Assembly: GCF_045679555.1 (NCBI RefSeq) | Contig: NC_092096.1 | Coordinates: 31,754,124-31,818,123, forward strand | Direction of reading: 5' to 3' | Length of the DNA: 64,000 bases | From: Salvelinus alpinus | Lineage: Eukaryota; Chordata; Actinopteri; Salmoniformes; Salmonidae | Shown here: positions 24,901-36,400 of the stretch, piece after piece | How the letters are laid out: every line of letters starts with the position of its first letter | How positions within the stretch are numbered: the stretch's first letter is position 1 | Notes under the pieces: model-generated | Seen by the model: only the letters and a program-made list of their open reading frames with translations | What the model was told of the DNA's origin: nothing | The model's database searches: none | Position numbers and translations under genes: made by a program

Positions 24901-27900
24901 TAATCCGTTCACCCACTCTTTGTCTCACAAAGACACGGCGGTTAGAACCAAAAATCTCCAATTTGTACTCCAGACCAAAGAACAGATTTCCACTGGTCTA
25001 ATGTCCATTGCTCGTGTTTCCTGGCCCAAGCAAGTCTGTTCTTATTATTGGTGTCCTTTAGTTGTGGTTTCTTTGCAGCAATTTGACCATGAAGGCGATT
25101 CACACATTCTCCTCTGAACAGTTGATGCTGAGATGTGTCTGCTACTTGAACTCTGTGAAGCATTTATTTGGGCTGCAATTTCTGAGGCTGGTAACTCAAA
25201 TGAACTTTTCCTCTGCAGCAGAGGTAACTGGGTCTTCCATTTCTGTAGCAGTCTTCATGAGAACCAGTTTCATCATAGCACTTGATGTTTTTTGCGACTG
25301 CACTTGAAGAAACTTTAAAAGTTATTGAAATGTTCCGTATTGACCGACCTTCATGTCTTAAAGTAATAATGGACTGTCGTTTCTCTTTGCTTATTTGAGC
25401 TGTTCTTGCAACAAAGTAGGGCTATCTTCTGTATACCACCCCTACCTTGTCACAACACTACTGATTGGCTCAAACGCATTAAGAAGGAAAGAAATTCCAC
25501 ACATTAACTTTTAAGAAGGCACACCTGTGAATTGAAATGCATTTCAGGTGACTACCTCATGAAGCTGGTTGAGAGAATGCCAAGTGTGTGCAAAGCTGTC
25601 ATCAAGACAAAGGGTGGCTATTTGATATATTTTGATATGTTTAACACTTTTTTGGTTACTACATGATTCCATATGTGTTAATTCATAGTTTTGATGTCTT
25701 CACTATTATTCTACAATGTAGAAAATAGTAAAAATAAAGAAAAACCCTTGAATGAGTAGGTGTTCTAAAACCTTTGACCGGTAGTGTACGCCCCTCAAAT
25801 TCTATTACTAAAATCCAGCAGCAGATAGCCTAGATGTCAGAGATGTTGAACAGGAACTGTAAGGATACTGGTTCAAATAGTTCATCTTGTAATTACAGAC
25901 ATGACACAAAAAAACAAAACATATGGTACTGTAAGGATGGTCAGACGACGTCCTGTCTTTGTTTCAACTGTGGACGCACAAGCTGCAAGAAGCAGGTAAT
26001 GTATGAATGGGATTGGACTGAGACTGGGTATATGTTCTGAATCAAACCATTTCTATATTTACCTAATAGATGACATAGTTCTAATAATTTTTTCTTGTAT
26101 ATGAAGGTTATTTTTCATATGTCATTTCAGGAGAAATGGACCACGCAATTTCAGAGCTGTTCCTGGATCTTGGGACAAGTCTGCGATACCTGACATTGGA
26201 TACAAGGTTACTTGTTTACATGTGATTCTACGGCTTTGGATTGCAGGGAAGTTTAACATTGCCTTTCATTTGGTTTCAGCTGTGACAACCATTTTGTTTT
26301 CTCCTGCAGACAGTCACTCTTCTGAGTTCCGACAGGGACTATCAGAAGGTCCAGGAACTTTTCAACAAGACCATGAGGTGCGTCCAAATCACCAGCATCG
26401 AGAGGGTCCAAAACAGGGACCTCTGGGAAGTCTTCCAGTGGTATGTTTACATCAACTCTCACACACAATCCTAGCGTGTTACTTCCAAAATACTAAGTAA
26501 ACTCTGGGTTGAACAAGATTATGGGTAAGCAGTGTTAGGAATTTAAAACCTGGTCAGGGTGTGTAGCCATGAGATACAACATATAAGGTGACCATCTCCT
26601 ATATTTAAAGGTTTATTAGACAAAGAGAGACGTAGACAGACATATGCATATGAGAAGACAGACATATTCATGTAAGAGGTCTAGAGCAAATCAGAGGGGA
26701 GGGCTGACCTTAATACTCTTGCCTATCTTTGTTCACTGCCAAAGCATTAAATCAGGGCGGAGACCTTGGGGTTGAATAGACTATACATTTGAAACATCGT
26801 AATTGCTTAAAGACACCCATAAACGATTTTATGTCTCAGGGGCCCAGATACCAGTTACTGAGAGCTGCTTTAAGGTGACCTCTGGCCTTACAGAGGGTAC
26901 CTAGAGGCCACATTTCAATAGGGAATAACCATCTGAAAATATCAATCTTAACAGCAGCTAATGGTCAATTCTTAATGGTCATTTTTTCTTTCTCAGGAAA
27001 AGAGATTTAATGAAGAAAAACAATGGAGGTCAAAACAGCAAGGAGCTACATCTCTTCCACGGAACGGACCCAAAACACGTAGACTCCATTTGCAGAGATA
27101 ACTTTGACTGGAGACTGTGTGGAACCAACGGAACTGTGTACGGCGAAGGTACCTCATGTTAACCAACTGTCAGAAGTGTAGTCAGATTTTAAAAGCAGTC
27201 ATTATCTCACTATAGTCTGTCATTTTGTTTTACTGATGATCTTCTCTGTTTGTTTTAGGGAGTTACTTTGCCAGGGATGCCAAGTACTCACACAGCTACA
27301 CCAGCCACTCAGGAGTGAGGTCCATGTTTGCTTGTCAGGTGCTTGTTGGCGACTACACACAGGGGAACTCGGGGCTCCGTCGCCCCCCTCCAAAAGGCGA
27401 AGGAAGCCCGACTCTCTATGACAGCTGTGTGGACAATGTCCTGAACCCATCCATATATGTGGTGTTTGAAAGGCACCAGGTTTACCCAGAGTTCCTCATC
27501 AAATACAATGATAGCGTCATGAACTGGCCCACTTCGGCTCCAGCTCCACCCAAAACTGTCTCTATCCAATCCACTTCCTTAACCCCAACATCCAACCGGA
27601 TTCAAGCCACAGCTGCTGTCACCCCATCGAAGAGAGTTCCATCCACTTTGAATCCATCTAAAACTGCAGCCACCACTTCCTCAAATCCAACCCATTCTCG
27701 TCCCACTTCACGTTTTGTCCATCAGTCTCTCCCAAAACCTGCCCAAGCCCCATTGATATTCATTCAATCTCCAGTCCTCATGAAGCCAACCACAAGTTCT
27801 CAATTAGTGGATATCACCCTAGGCCCAGATTTCACTCCCTCATTTGCAAACCTCTCTCACACACTCACTACCCCAGCCAGTAACCTCTCTCGTACGCTCA

Positions 27901-29705
27901 CTACCCCAGCCAGTAATCTCTCTCGTACGCTCACTACCCCAGCCAGTACACCCTCTCGTACGCTCACTACCCCAACCAGTACACCCTCTCGTACGCTCAC
28001 TAGCCCAGCCAGTACACCCTCTCGTACGCTCACTACCCCAGCCAGTACACCCTCTCGTACGCTCACTAGCCCAGCCAGTACACCCTCTCGAACGCTCACT
28101 ACCCCAGCAAGTACACCCTCTCGTACGCTCACTACCCCAGCCAGTACACCCTCTCGTACGCTCACTAGCCCAGCCAGTACACCCTCTCGTACGCTCACTA
28201 GCCCAGCCAGTACACCCTCTCGTACGCTCACTAGCCCAGCCAGTACACCCTCTCGTACGCTCACTAGCCCAGCCAGTACACCCTCTCGAACGCTCACCAC
28301 CCCAGCCAGTACACCCTCTCGTACGCTCACTAGCCCAGCCAGTACACCCTCTCGTACGCTCACTACCCCAGCCAGTACACCCTCTCGTACGCTCACTAGC
28401 CCAGCCAGTACACCCTCTCGTACGCTCACTAGCCCAGCCAGTACCCCCTCTCGTACGCTCACTACCCCAGCCAGTACCATCTCTTATACGCTCCCTACCC
28501 CAGCCAGTACCCTCTCTTATACGCTCCCTACCCCAGCCAGTACCCTCTCTCATACACTCCCTACCCCAGCCAGTACCCTCTCTTATACGCTCCCTACCCC
28601 AGCCAGTACCCTCTCTCATACACTCCCTACCCCAGCCAGTACCCTCTCTTATACACTCCCTACCCCAGCCAGTACCCCCTCTCCTACACTCACTACCCCA
28701 GCCAGTACCCCCTCTCCTACACTCACTACCCCAGCCAGTACACCCTCTTATACACTCACTACCCCAGCCAGTACCCCCTCTCCTACACTCACTACCCCAG
28801 CCAGTACCCCCTCTCCTACACTCACTACCCCAGCCAGTACCCCCTCTCCTACACTCACTACCCCAGCCAGTACCCCCTCTTATACACTCACTACCCCAGC
28901 CAGTACCCTCTCTTATACATCAACGACCCCAGCCAGTACCCCCTCTCCTACACTCACTACCCCAGCCAGTACCCCCTCTCCTACACTCACTACCCCAGCC
29001 AGTGCCCCCTCTTATACACTCACTACCCCAGCCAGTACAGCCTCTCGTAGACTCGCTCCCCCAGCCAACACCGCCTCTCGAAGACTGGCTCCACAACCCC
29101 CCACCCCCTTTCCTACACTCACGCCCTCACCCAGTACCCCCTCTTATACATTCACTACCCCAGCCAGTACCCCCTCTCCTACACTCACTACCCCAGCCAG
29201 TGCCCCCTCTTATACACTCACTACCCCAGCCAGTACAGCCTCTCGTAGACTCGCTCTCCCAGCCAACACCGCCTCTCGAAGACTGGCTCCCCAACCCCCC
29301 AACCTCTCTCCTACACTCACTCCCTCAGCCAGCACCCCCTCTCGCACACTTTCCCCTTTAGCTGGCACCCTATCTCTGGCTCACACCCGCTTAACGACCA
29401 CTACTCGCACTCTCTCTGCCAGCAGTACCTCTCACCCACTATCCCCTTCATACTCATTGAGCACACCTTACCACACACTTTTTCACTCATCATACTCCCC
29501 CACTTACACACAAACTCCCTCACGCACTTCCCCCTCCTCGTCAAGCAATTCTCCAAGCACACTCTCCCCCTCAGCAAGCAACCCATCTCGGGTGTTCTCT
29601 CCCTCGACAGGTGCCTTCACTGGATCCCCTCCTGAGTCACTGTACAGTGTTCCAACAGCTGGAAGGAGGGACACCAAAGAAAAAAACAAGTGCCTTCTGC
29701 AATAA
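12933..29705 (+). CDS. parp12: PARP12-like mono-ADP-ribosyltransferase with CCCH fingers, WWE domains and a repetitive tail
   Basis: Twelve exons, about 1360 aa: 12933-13207, 13674-13809, 21420-21723, 22976-23026, 23314-23440, 23764-23929, 24036-24156, 25899-25995, 26131-26206, 26310-26440, 26997-27148, 27259-29705. All junctions have GT/AG and keep frame. Residues ~70-260 hold CCCH-type fingers (e.g. '[11 protein letters not shown]', '[11 protein letters not shown]', '[19 protein letters not shown]'). Two WWE domains follow (~262-393; '[11 protein letters not shown]', '[12 protein letters not shown]'). The catalytic domain (~452-650) has 'HLFHGTD' (His), 'GSYFARD' (Tyr) and 'VYPEFLIKY', matching the H-Y-I triad of PARP12-type mono-ARTs. 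Relatives PARP12 and ZC3HAV1 bind RNA and act in interferon responses. The ~700-residue Ser/Thr/Pro tail, largely a 33-bp coding minisatellite, is absent from human PARP12. Start: first ATG, aligning with the paralogue at 30491. Confidence 0.9.
14449..14685. mobile_element. Candidate MITE with TGTAACGG/CTGTTACA ends
   Basis: A 237-bp block bounded by 'tgtaacggatgtga' and 'gttatactgttaca', which are partial inverted repeats (TGTAAC/GTTACA). It is GC-rich inside relative to its AT-rich surroundings. I recall similar blocks from salmonid genomes but cannot verify a family name. No coding capacity. Confidence 0.5.
14800..15110 (-). mobile_element. Possible solo LTR (minus orientation)
   Basis: Read on the minus strand this block has a TATA-like 'ctataaaggcagag' (around 14930) and an 'attaaagtctcatttt' poly-A-signal-like run about 75 bases further on, an order typical of an LTR. 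Clean ends and a target duplication were not found, so this stays tentative. Confidence 0.25.
15860..16290 (-). mobile_element. Truncated Tc1-like element
   Basis: Starts after a TA with 'cagtgcatttggaaag' and 'tattcagaccccttgac', the terminal repeat of the element at 31183-32696. It carries the minus-strand end of a transposase gene ('gcagcgattacagcc', 'ttctctgcagatcc') and breaks off near 16290. Confidence 0.8.
18650..19070 (-). pseudogene. Relic of an SGNH/GDSL-hydrolase-like reading frame
   Basis: On the minus strand, around 19040-19010, the DNA encodes '[15 protein letters not shown]', resembling the block III G-ND motif of SGNH hydrolases. About 100 codons later comes '[17 protein letters not shown]', resembling the block V D-x-x-H motif with catalytic Asp and His. 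Two in-frame stops lie between the blocks, so it is dead. Such domains occur in esterase-bearing ORFs of some LINEs and in fish genes of unknown role; I cannot tell which source applies. It lies antisense in the PARP intron. Confidence 0.5.
19627..20687. mobile_element. Tc1-like element, internally deleted
   Basis: Terminal inverted repeats 'cagtaccagtcaaaagttt' and 'aaacttttgactggtactg' flanked by TA. Length 1061 bp against about 1.5 kb for a full element. The interior keeps a degenerate minus-strand transposase ('gaccaaaggacagatttcc'). The family is the same as the foldback element at 24275. Confidence 0.9.
22385..22590 (-). mobile_element. LINE 3' end, short fragment
   Basis: Contains 'cctttatttaaccaggtagg' and 'caacctggccaagataaagc', matching the 3' end of the LINE at 43731-46248. 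Severely 5'-truncated, minus orientation, in the intron between PARP exons 3 and 4. Confidence 0.8.
24275..25786. mobile_element. Foldback Tc1-like element with ~560-bp inverted arms
   Basis: The ends 'cactaccagtcaaaag' and 'ctttgaccggtagtg' are flanked by TA. Unlike an ordinary Tc1 element, the inverted similarity continues for roughly 560 bp from each end (24275-24845 against 25235-25786, complementary), leaving a loop near 24850-25235. The loop holds a minus-strand transposase remnant ('[20 protein letters not shown]'). It lies in the intron between PARP exons 7 and 8. Confidence 0.85.
27850..29350 (+). repeat. 33-bp coding minisatellite in the PARP12-like tail
   Basis: About 45 tandem copies of a 33-bp unit encode an 11-residue motif (consensus [11 protein letters not shown]). 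The first half carries '[16 protein letters not shown]' variants, the middle 'LSYTLPTPA', the last part 'PSPTLTTPA'. As 33 is a multiple of three, copy-number change cannot break the frame. Long open frames in other phases and on the opposite strand are by-products. Confidence 0.95.
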
Positions 29706-30490
29706 CTTGTCTTTGTCAGGTTGGAGCAGTAAGTTAATAGAACGTTTTGATGGCAAACTTCACATTTTCAAATGTTCAAAAACAGAAAATGTATTAAAAT
29801 GATGAATGATAATTCATTTGCACACGAAATATGTTTTATAGCTGTGTGTCTTTACCTTGTAGGGGCTTAACATTAGTAAAGCTGTTCACAACTAACCAGA
29901 AGTTGGTAATTTTGCACAAATATGAATTTGATGAGCATGTTTCCTTTACTCAGGTCTGCTGACACAGTCCATACATTTTGTAAATGAAACAAGTTTGATT
30001 TCTCTGTTTTAAACTGAATAAACTCAAAAAATCATTGATTGTTGTTTGTTTTTTTGGACAATCAAACTCTTTTCTAAGAGATTTTGAAACACTCAAATGT
30101 CAGAAACGTTATATTTTATGACAAATATCATCTTTATTGACTTTAAACGGAATCAATGATTAACTACTGCTGCTACTGTGTGTCTAACAGGCCTATTGTG
30201 ATGTAAATGAAGGTTCCACATGCCACTGGGACAGAGTTCAATGTGAGTATTTAAAAGGGTGTGTTCTGTCATTAGTGTGTTCTATTGCCTGTTTGTTATA
30301 CTTGGCTACCTTCATAATAGGGGAGTGGTTACATATGCTGTAGGTTTAATTTAGTCAGAAATGGTTTTGTCGCATGCTGGTCACCTGTTTGGCAGTTAAT
30401 GGAGAGCAAAGTTCTACTTCATATTTGACAATATATGTACAGTTCATGTAATTGCGAGGGCCAACAGTCATGTGTTGTACGGTAACGGAC
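29706..30490 (+). other. 3' UTR of the first PARP gene and spacer to the second
   Basis: About 0.8 kb between the stop of the first PARP-like gene and the probable ATG of the second. It contains a poly-A signal (30017-30022); no other gene is seen. It must hold the second gene's promoter or 5' UTR. Confidence 0.6.
30017..30022 (+). terminator. Poly-A signal of the first PARP12-like gene
   Basis: AATAAA in 'aaactgaataaactc', 312 bases after the stop codon. It is the first canonical hexamer noticed downstream. Confidence 0.55.
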
Positions 30491-33400
30491 ATGGATACAA
30501 CAGCTCTGATCTACAAGGTCCTCTGTGCCCATGATGGGTCCTTTGAGCTGGGAGAATTACGTGCCAACATTAGCACCATAGAAGATGACCTGGAAAGTGT
30601 TTTAGGGAATCAGGAGATGTTTACCAGGGCTGTCTCTAAGGGAAACAAACTGATCGTTGCCCAGACGAAGATGAGGTTATGCAGAGCTAAAGGATGTAGT
30701 GGCTGCAGCAATTTACACCTGTGTAAGTTCTACCTGTTTAGAACATGTCCATCCAATGAGAGGTAAACCTTTTTTACTTTTCTGTTTTGTTTTTACTCTA
30801 GCAGTTATTTACCTGTCATATTACTTCTATTCATTCTACTGTTTTATTTCTTCCATTTTCTAAATTCTTGTGGTCTTACAGAATGTGACATAGGTAATGC
30901 ACTACAGTATAAATGTCAATTGCTACAGGTTCATGGCAGTTTGTAGATTTGACATTTAAGCCATTTCAAAAAATAAATAGAAATTCAAGAGCTAAATAAG
31001 AAAACGCCTCTCGCTCTTCTTGTGATTTCCAGACAAGGATGCCGTCTCTGCCATGAGCTGACGTCAGAGCATAACATCAGAGTCCTGAGAGAGCATTATC
31101 TGGAGAAACTGGACAGGAAGGAGCTGTGTACATTACTGCTGCAGAATGACAATGCCCTTTTACCCCCAGTATGTGCGTCATAGGCATTCAGAAAGTATTC
31201 AGACCCCTTGACTTTTTCAAAATGTTGTTACGTCATAGCCTTATTCTACATTGGATAAAATATTTTTTTCCCCTCATTAATCTGCACCCAATACCGCATA
31301 ATGACAAAGTGAAAACAGGCTTTTAGAAATTTGTGCAAATGTATTAAACATAAAAAACAAATACCTTTTTTACATAAGAATTCAGACCCTTTGCTATGAG
31401 CCTCGAAATTGAGCTCAGGTGCATCCTGTTTCCATTGATCATCATTGAGATGTTTCTACAACTCGATTGGAGTCCACCTGTGGTAAATTCAATTGATTGG
31501 ACATGATTTGGAAAGGCACACACCAGTCTATATAAGGTCATACAATTGACAGTGCATGGCAGAGCAAAAACCAAGCCATGAGGTGTAGGAAATTGTCCGT
31601 TGAGCTCCGAGGCAGGATTGTGTTAAGGCACAAATCTGGGGAAGGGTACCAAAATATTTCTGCAGCATTAAAGGTCCCCAAGAACACAGTGGCCTCCATC
31701 ATTCTTAAATGGAAGAAGTTTGGAACCACCAAGAAAGACTTCCTAGATCTGGCCGCCCAGCCAAGCTGAGCAATCAGGGGAGAAGGGCCATGGTCAGGGA
31801 AGTGACCAAGAACCCGATGGTCACTCTGACAGAGCTCTAGAGTTCCTCTGTGGAGATGGAATAACCTTACAGAAGGACAACCATCTCTGCAGCACTCCAC
31901 CAATCAGGCCTTTATGGTAGGGTAGCCAGACGGAAGCCACTCCTCAGTAAAAGGCACCTAAAGACTCTCAGACCAAGAGAAACAAGATTATCTGGTCTGA
32001 TGAAACCAAGATTGAGCTCTTTGGCCTGAATGCCAAGCGTCACGTCTGGAGGAAACCTGGCGCCATCCCTACAGTGAAGCATGGTGGTGGCAGCATCATG
32101 CTGTGGGGATGTTTTTCAGGGGCAGGGACAGGGAGACTAGTCAGGATTGAGGGAAAGTTTAATGGAGCAAAGTACAGAGTGATCCTTGATGACAATCTGC
32201 TCCATAGCACTCAGGACTTCAGACTGGGTGAAGGTTCACCTTCCAACAGGACAACGACCCTGAAGCACACAGCCAAGACAACGCAGGAGTGGCTTCGGGA
32301 CAAGTCTCAATTTCCTTGAGTGGCCCAGCCAGAGCCCGGACTTGAACCCAATCTAAAATCTCTGGAGAGACCTGAAAATAGCTGCGCAGCGATGCTCCCG
32401 ATCCAACCTGACCGAGCTTGAGAGGATCTGCAGAGAAGAATGGGAGAAACTCCCCAAATACAGGTGTGCCAAGCTTGTAGTGTCATACCCAAGAAGAATC
32501 GAGGCTGTAATCGCTGCCAAAGGTGCTTCAACAAAGTACTGAGTAAAGTGTCTGAATAATTACGTAAATGTTTTTGCTTTGTCATTATGGGGTATTGTGT
32601 GTAGATTGATGAGGGGGAAAAATTATAATACATACAATACATAAGGCTGTAACGAATATATATATATTTTTAAGTCAATACTTTCTGAATGCACTGTTTA
32701 GTTCAGCCTCTTTACAATTTAAGTTGAATACAGTCATAAAGATGCAATGCCAGCAGGGAACACAAGCTGATTCTTACTTTTGATTCACAGGCATTGTATA
32801 TTCAATGTTTATTTCCCCATGTCCAAAATGACTAATGATGAATGCACAGACTTGGGGCTATCATCCAAGTATGTTGTCGTGTCTTTGGCTATGCCGGATT
32901 AAGTGATATGACATGCTATTCTATAAAATCCTTTCTCTGTAATTAATATTACCTGATTGAGCTAATCATGTAAATGTAATTAACTAGAAAGTCGGGGCAC
33001 CACGAAATAATATTTATAGAGCAGTTATCTTCCGAATAAACTCTTAAAGACCTAGTAATATTTTACATCAATAGCAGTCAATATTAATCGTCACCTTATT
33101 TCAGTCTCATCTGAAATTTGTAAATTCTTAGTTCACGAACCCTGGCTAACAAGTTGAATCAGCAATTGTTAGTGGAATTTTAATTCCTATGTATTCATTA
33201 ACCAATTAAATAAAAATACTCAGTCTGTACCCAGAGTTTGTAAGGTTCTGGGGGAAGTGAAACAGATGGAGACCAGTTTAAAATAGTCAGTGACGTTTAT
33301 TCTCGAGAGCTCTGATCATAATCACATATACCTTAGTTTATATATCACACATAGCGTCATAGCGTACGAAATGTCCCTCCTCTTGGACAATGACGAAGCT

Positions 33401-36400
33401 GCTTTTAAATTCCATTCCAACACATACATATTGCTTATCATATGCTACCACATGTTACATTATTCTACTGCAAGCCTAACGGTTTCTCCTCTCCCTGGGT
33501 GGGGAGACTTTCTTCCTGTTATCAGTTTAACAGTGGTCACAAGTTGTCTGTCACAAGCTGTCTGTTAACAGTTCCTCTTTGCCAACATTCTTCATCAGAC
33601 AGGGTAGAATTCTGTTAGTTACAATCCTGCGTTAAATGTATACATATTTTTGTCATTATACATAAAATCCATAACAGCAATACAAAATTGGGTAAAATTA
33701 TTTATTTACTAAATACCTAATTAATCACACAGAATTACATATACACAGAATGAATCATACCTTGATTACAAATTATGTCATGAAGGAAAACGTCCCTAGC
33801 GGACGGAACAGATATGACAGCTGGTTACACAAAGAAAATGAGGGTTGGGTTTGAGTGAAAGAGCGGGAAGACTGAAGAACAAAGGGAGAAGCGATGTCTC
33901 TATCGTAAATACAGGATCTTATGTATTCTAAATTACCGCCCATTTGGAAAAGGAAAATGCAATGAATATTTACTCTGAGCTGCGCTTCAATAGGTTGGTG
34001 GTAGATGGAAGGCCGTGTTGCCCAACAGAGTCCTTTGAAGAGTGTCTCTGGTGGTGAACGGGAAACATTGTAGTGTCGTCGTTGTGTGGTAGACGGGATA
34101 CTCTGTCTGTCCTCTCCTAGCCCAGTTTACAGCGGCCGCTGCTAACTCAACGGCTAGGAGGTATCACTTCTGTAGCGAATAAGAGTTCAAAGTTCATACC
34201 ATTCGCAACCAAAGCTCACGCTGAGGTTGGCTTCGTTCTGTAGTAATTATCTGAAACCTTCTGACATTGGATCGTCATCCTAATGTACCCGGAACAGGAA
34301 GTTATATTGTCGTCAAGGCTTTATATAGGAAGGGAGAGGAGGGCGTGTTTCATAGTTTATAACCAATGTCTCTTCATGTGGGCGGGCCACTGAGTCGGGT
34401 CTAATTCACTCATGAAAACCCAATTCTCACATTTTAGAAGCTAAAATCACATTTCATCCCCTCACAAATAATTTCATATTCAAACATTTAAATTGCACAA
34501 CAATTCCATGTGAATCTGATAACTATAATGTGTAGACTTTCCACTGTACCGTTTATGTCATCCTATCATTGATGAGAATGTCTCAGATGACAACCGAACT
34601 GACATCATATTCATGAAGTACCAACGCATATGTTCAACTGGTTGGATTACCAAAATATGGTTAATTTCCCCCCACCTTCTGATGTTCCCAGAATCTCTAT
34701 GTTAACCAAGGGATTTTCAATAGTCACAACAGTAGGGTAGAGAGAGGAAAAAAAGTGGGAGAGGTATTTATGACTGTCATAAACCTACCCCCAGGCCAGC
34801 GTCATGACAATGTGTACTAAACTGAGCATGCAGATATCTGTACAAATAATGAATTTGAATTGGGGCTGATGCACTTAAACAGAGTTTGCACTACCCAATG
34901 TCCTTATCAAGCCCTCATCAGGAGTGGTCTGTGTTTGTCTCCAGGTTTGCTTCACATACAACAAAGGTAGTGGAGAGTACGGCTACTGTCCTGACAAGGA
35001 GAGCTGCAGAAGACTCCACGTCTGTGAGCGCTACATCAGAGGAACCTGTGCTGCAGAGGTGGACTGTGACAGGTCTCACGACTTCTACGAACCCCACCCG
35101 CTCAACACCCTGCAGCAGAGGGGAGTACCTAATGAACTGGTGGCATCTATGTTGTCCACCTACCGCAACATCCAGGCAATCAGGGATACAACTGATGCTA
35201 GTGACAACTCACGTTGGTAAGAGACCTTGTAGAGTAGCCCACACTATCCTCGTCTCCGGGCTCAATTGCTATTGGATATAAATTCGTAGAGAGAGCTGCC
35301 AGGTGGTTGAGATTATACTGTACTGACTGTATTTTCTTATAATGCGGTCTAACTTTCTCTACTCATCCTCAGCAAAAAAGACTCTGGTAACCGCCTGCTG
35401 AAATCCAAAGCTTTACCCAGTCACTGGGATAAATCTTCAGTACCTGAAACTGGATTCAAGGTTCATAATAATTTTTTAACTCATAAGATCTTCCATCTGG
35501 TCAGAAGGCAGTGAAATATAAAGCTATTACATTGGTAAAATTAGGTGTTCTTTTCAAATGCATTCTCTCTAGAGGGTTGCTCTGCAGAGTTCCTCAGCTG
35601 AGCACAAGAATATTCTGGATCTTTTCCATCAAACTATGACTGGCTTCAGTGTGAAGACTATTGAGAGGGTGCAAAATCGGATCCTGTGGGAGGTCTTTTC
35701 GTGGTAAGAATCACAACTCCTCGTGCCAAATAAAAAATGTAATCTACCCAAGAAATATATTCATATTGTCTGCGTTAATCAAAGCAGTTACAACATAACA
35801 TATGCAAACAGATGTAACATGTTAATGGTAATTGGTACTTAGTTTTCTAGCAGCAAACGAGCAGACACATGCAAATGCTATGAGGTGACACGCCAATGAA
35901 GATACTGACAAATTAATCTGTTGTTCCTCTCCCAAGGCAAGAAGATGTGATGAGAAAGACAAACGCAGGGAAGGAGAATGAGAAGCAGCTGTTCCATGGA
36001 ACAGACTCTAAACATGTGGATGCTATATGCCTGCAGAACATAGACTGGAGGATGGGTGGAACACAAGAAACGCCCTATGGGAAAGGTGATTTCTGCATTT
36101 TAGATTTGAAAGTTTATATAAGAATTTGTTATGTTATGTGGAAATGGCATTGGACCACATCTTTTTTGCTATGCTCTTTCACGTCACATTGTGGAAATAC
36201 AGTGGAAAAGTTGACCAAACAAATGTCTTTGTTATGTGACACTGTCACTGTGATTGTTCTAACCCTAACCCATGTCTTTCCAGGAAGCTACTTCTCTAAG
36301 GATGCCAAGTTCTCCCACAGCTACACCAGCCAGTCAGAAGTCAGGTCCATGTTTGTTTGTCGTGTGCTGGTGGGAAACCACACACAAGGACACTCCAGCT

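Noticed and set aside
27840-29361. Long open frames in other phases and on the minus strand across the PARP tail (up to about 505 codons)
   Set aside because: They follow from a 33-bp period lacking stops. Only the phase continuous with the catalytic domain has gene support.
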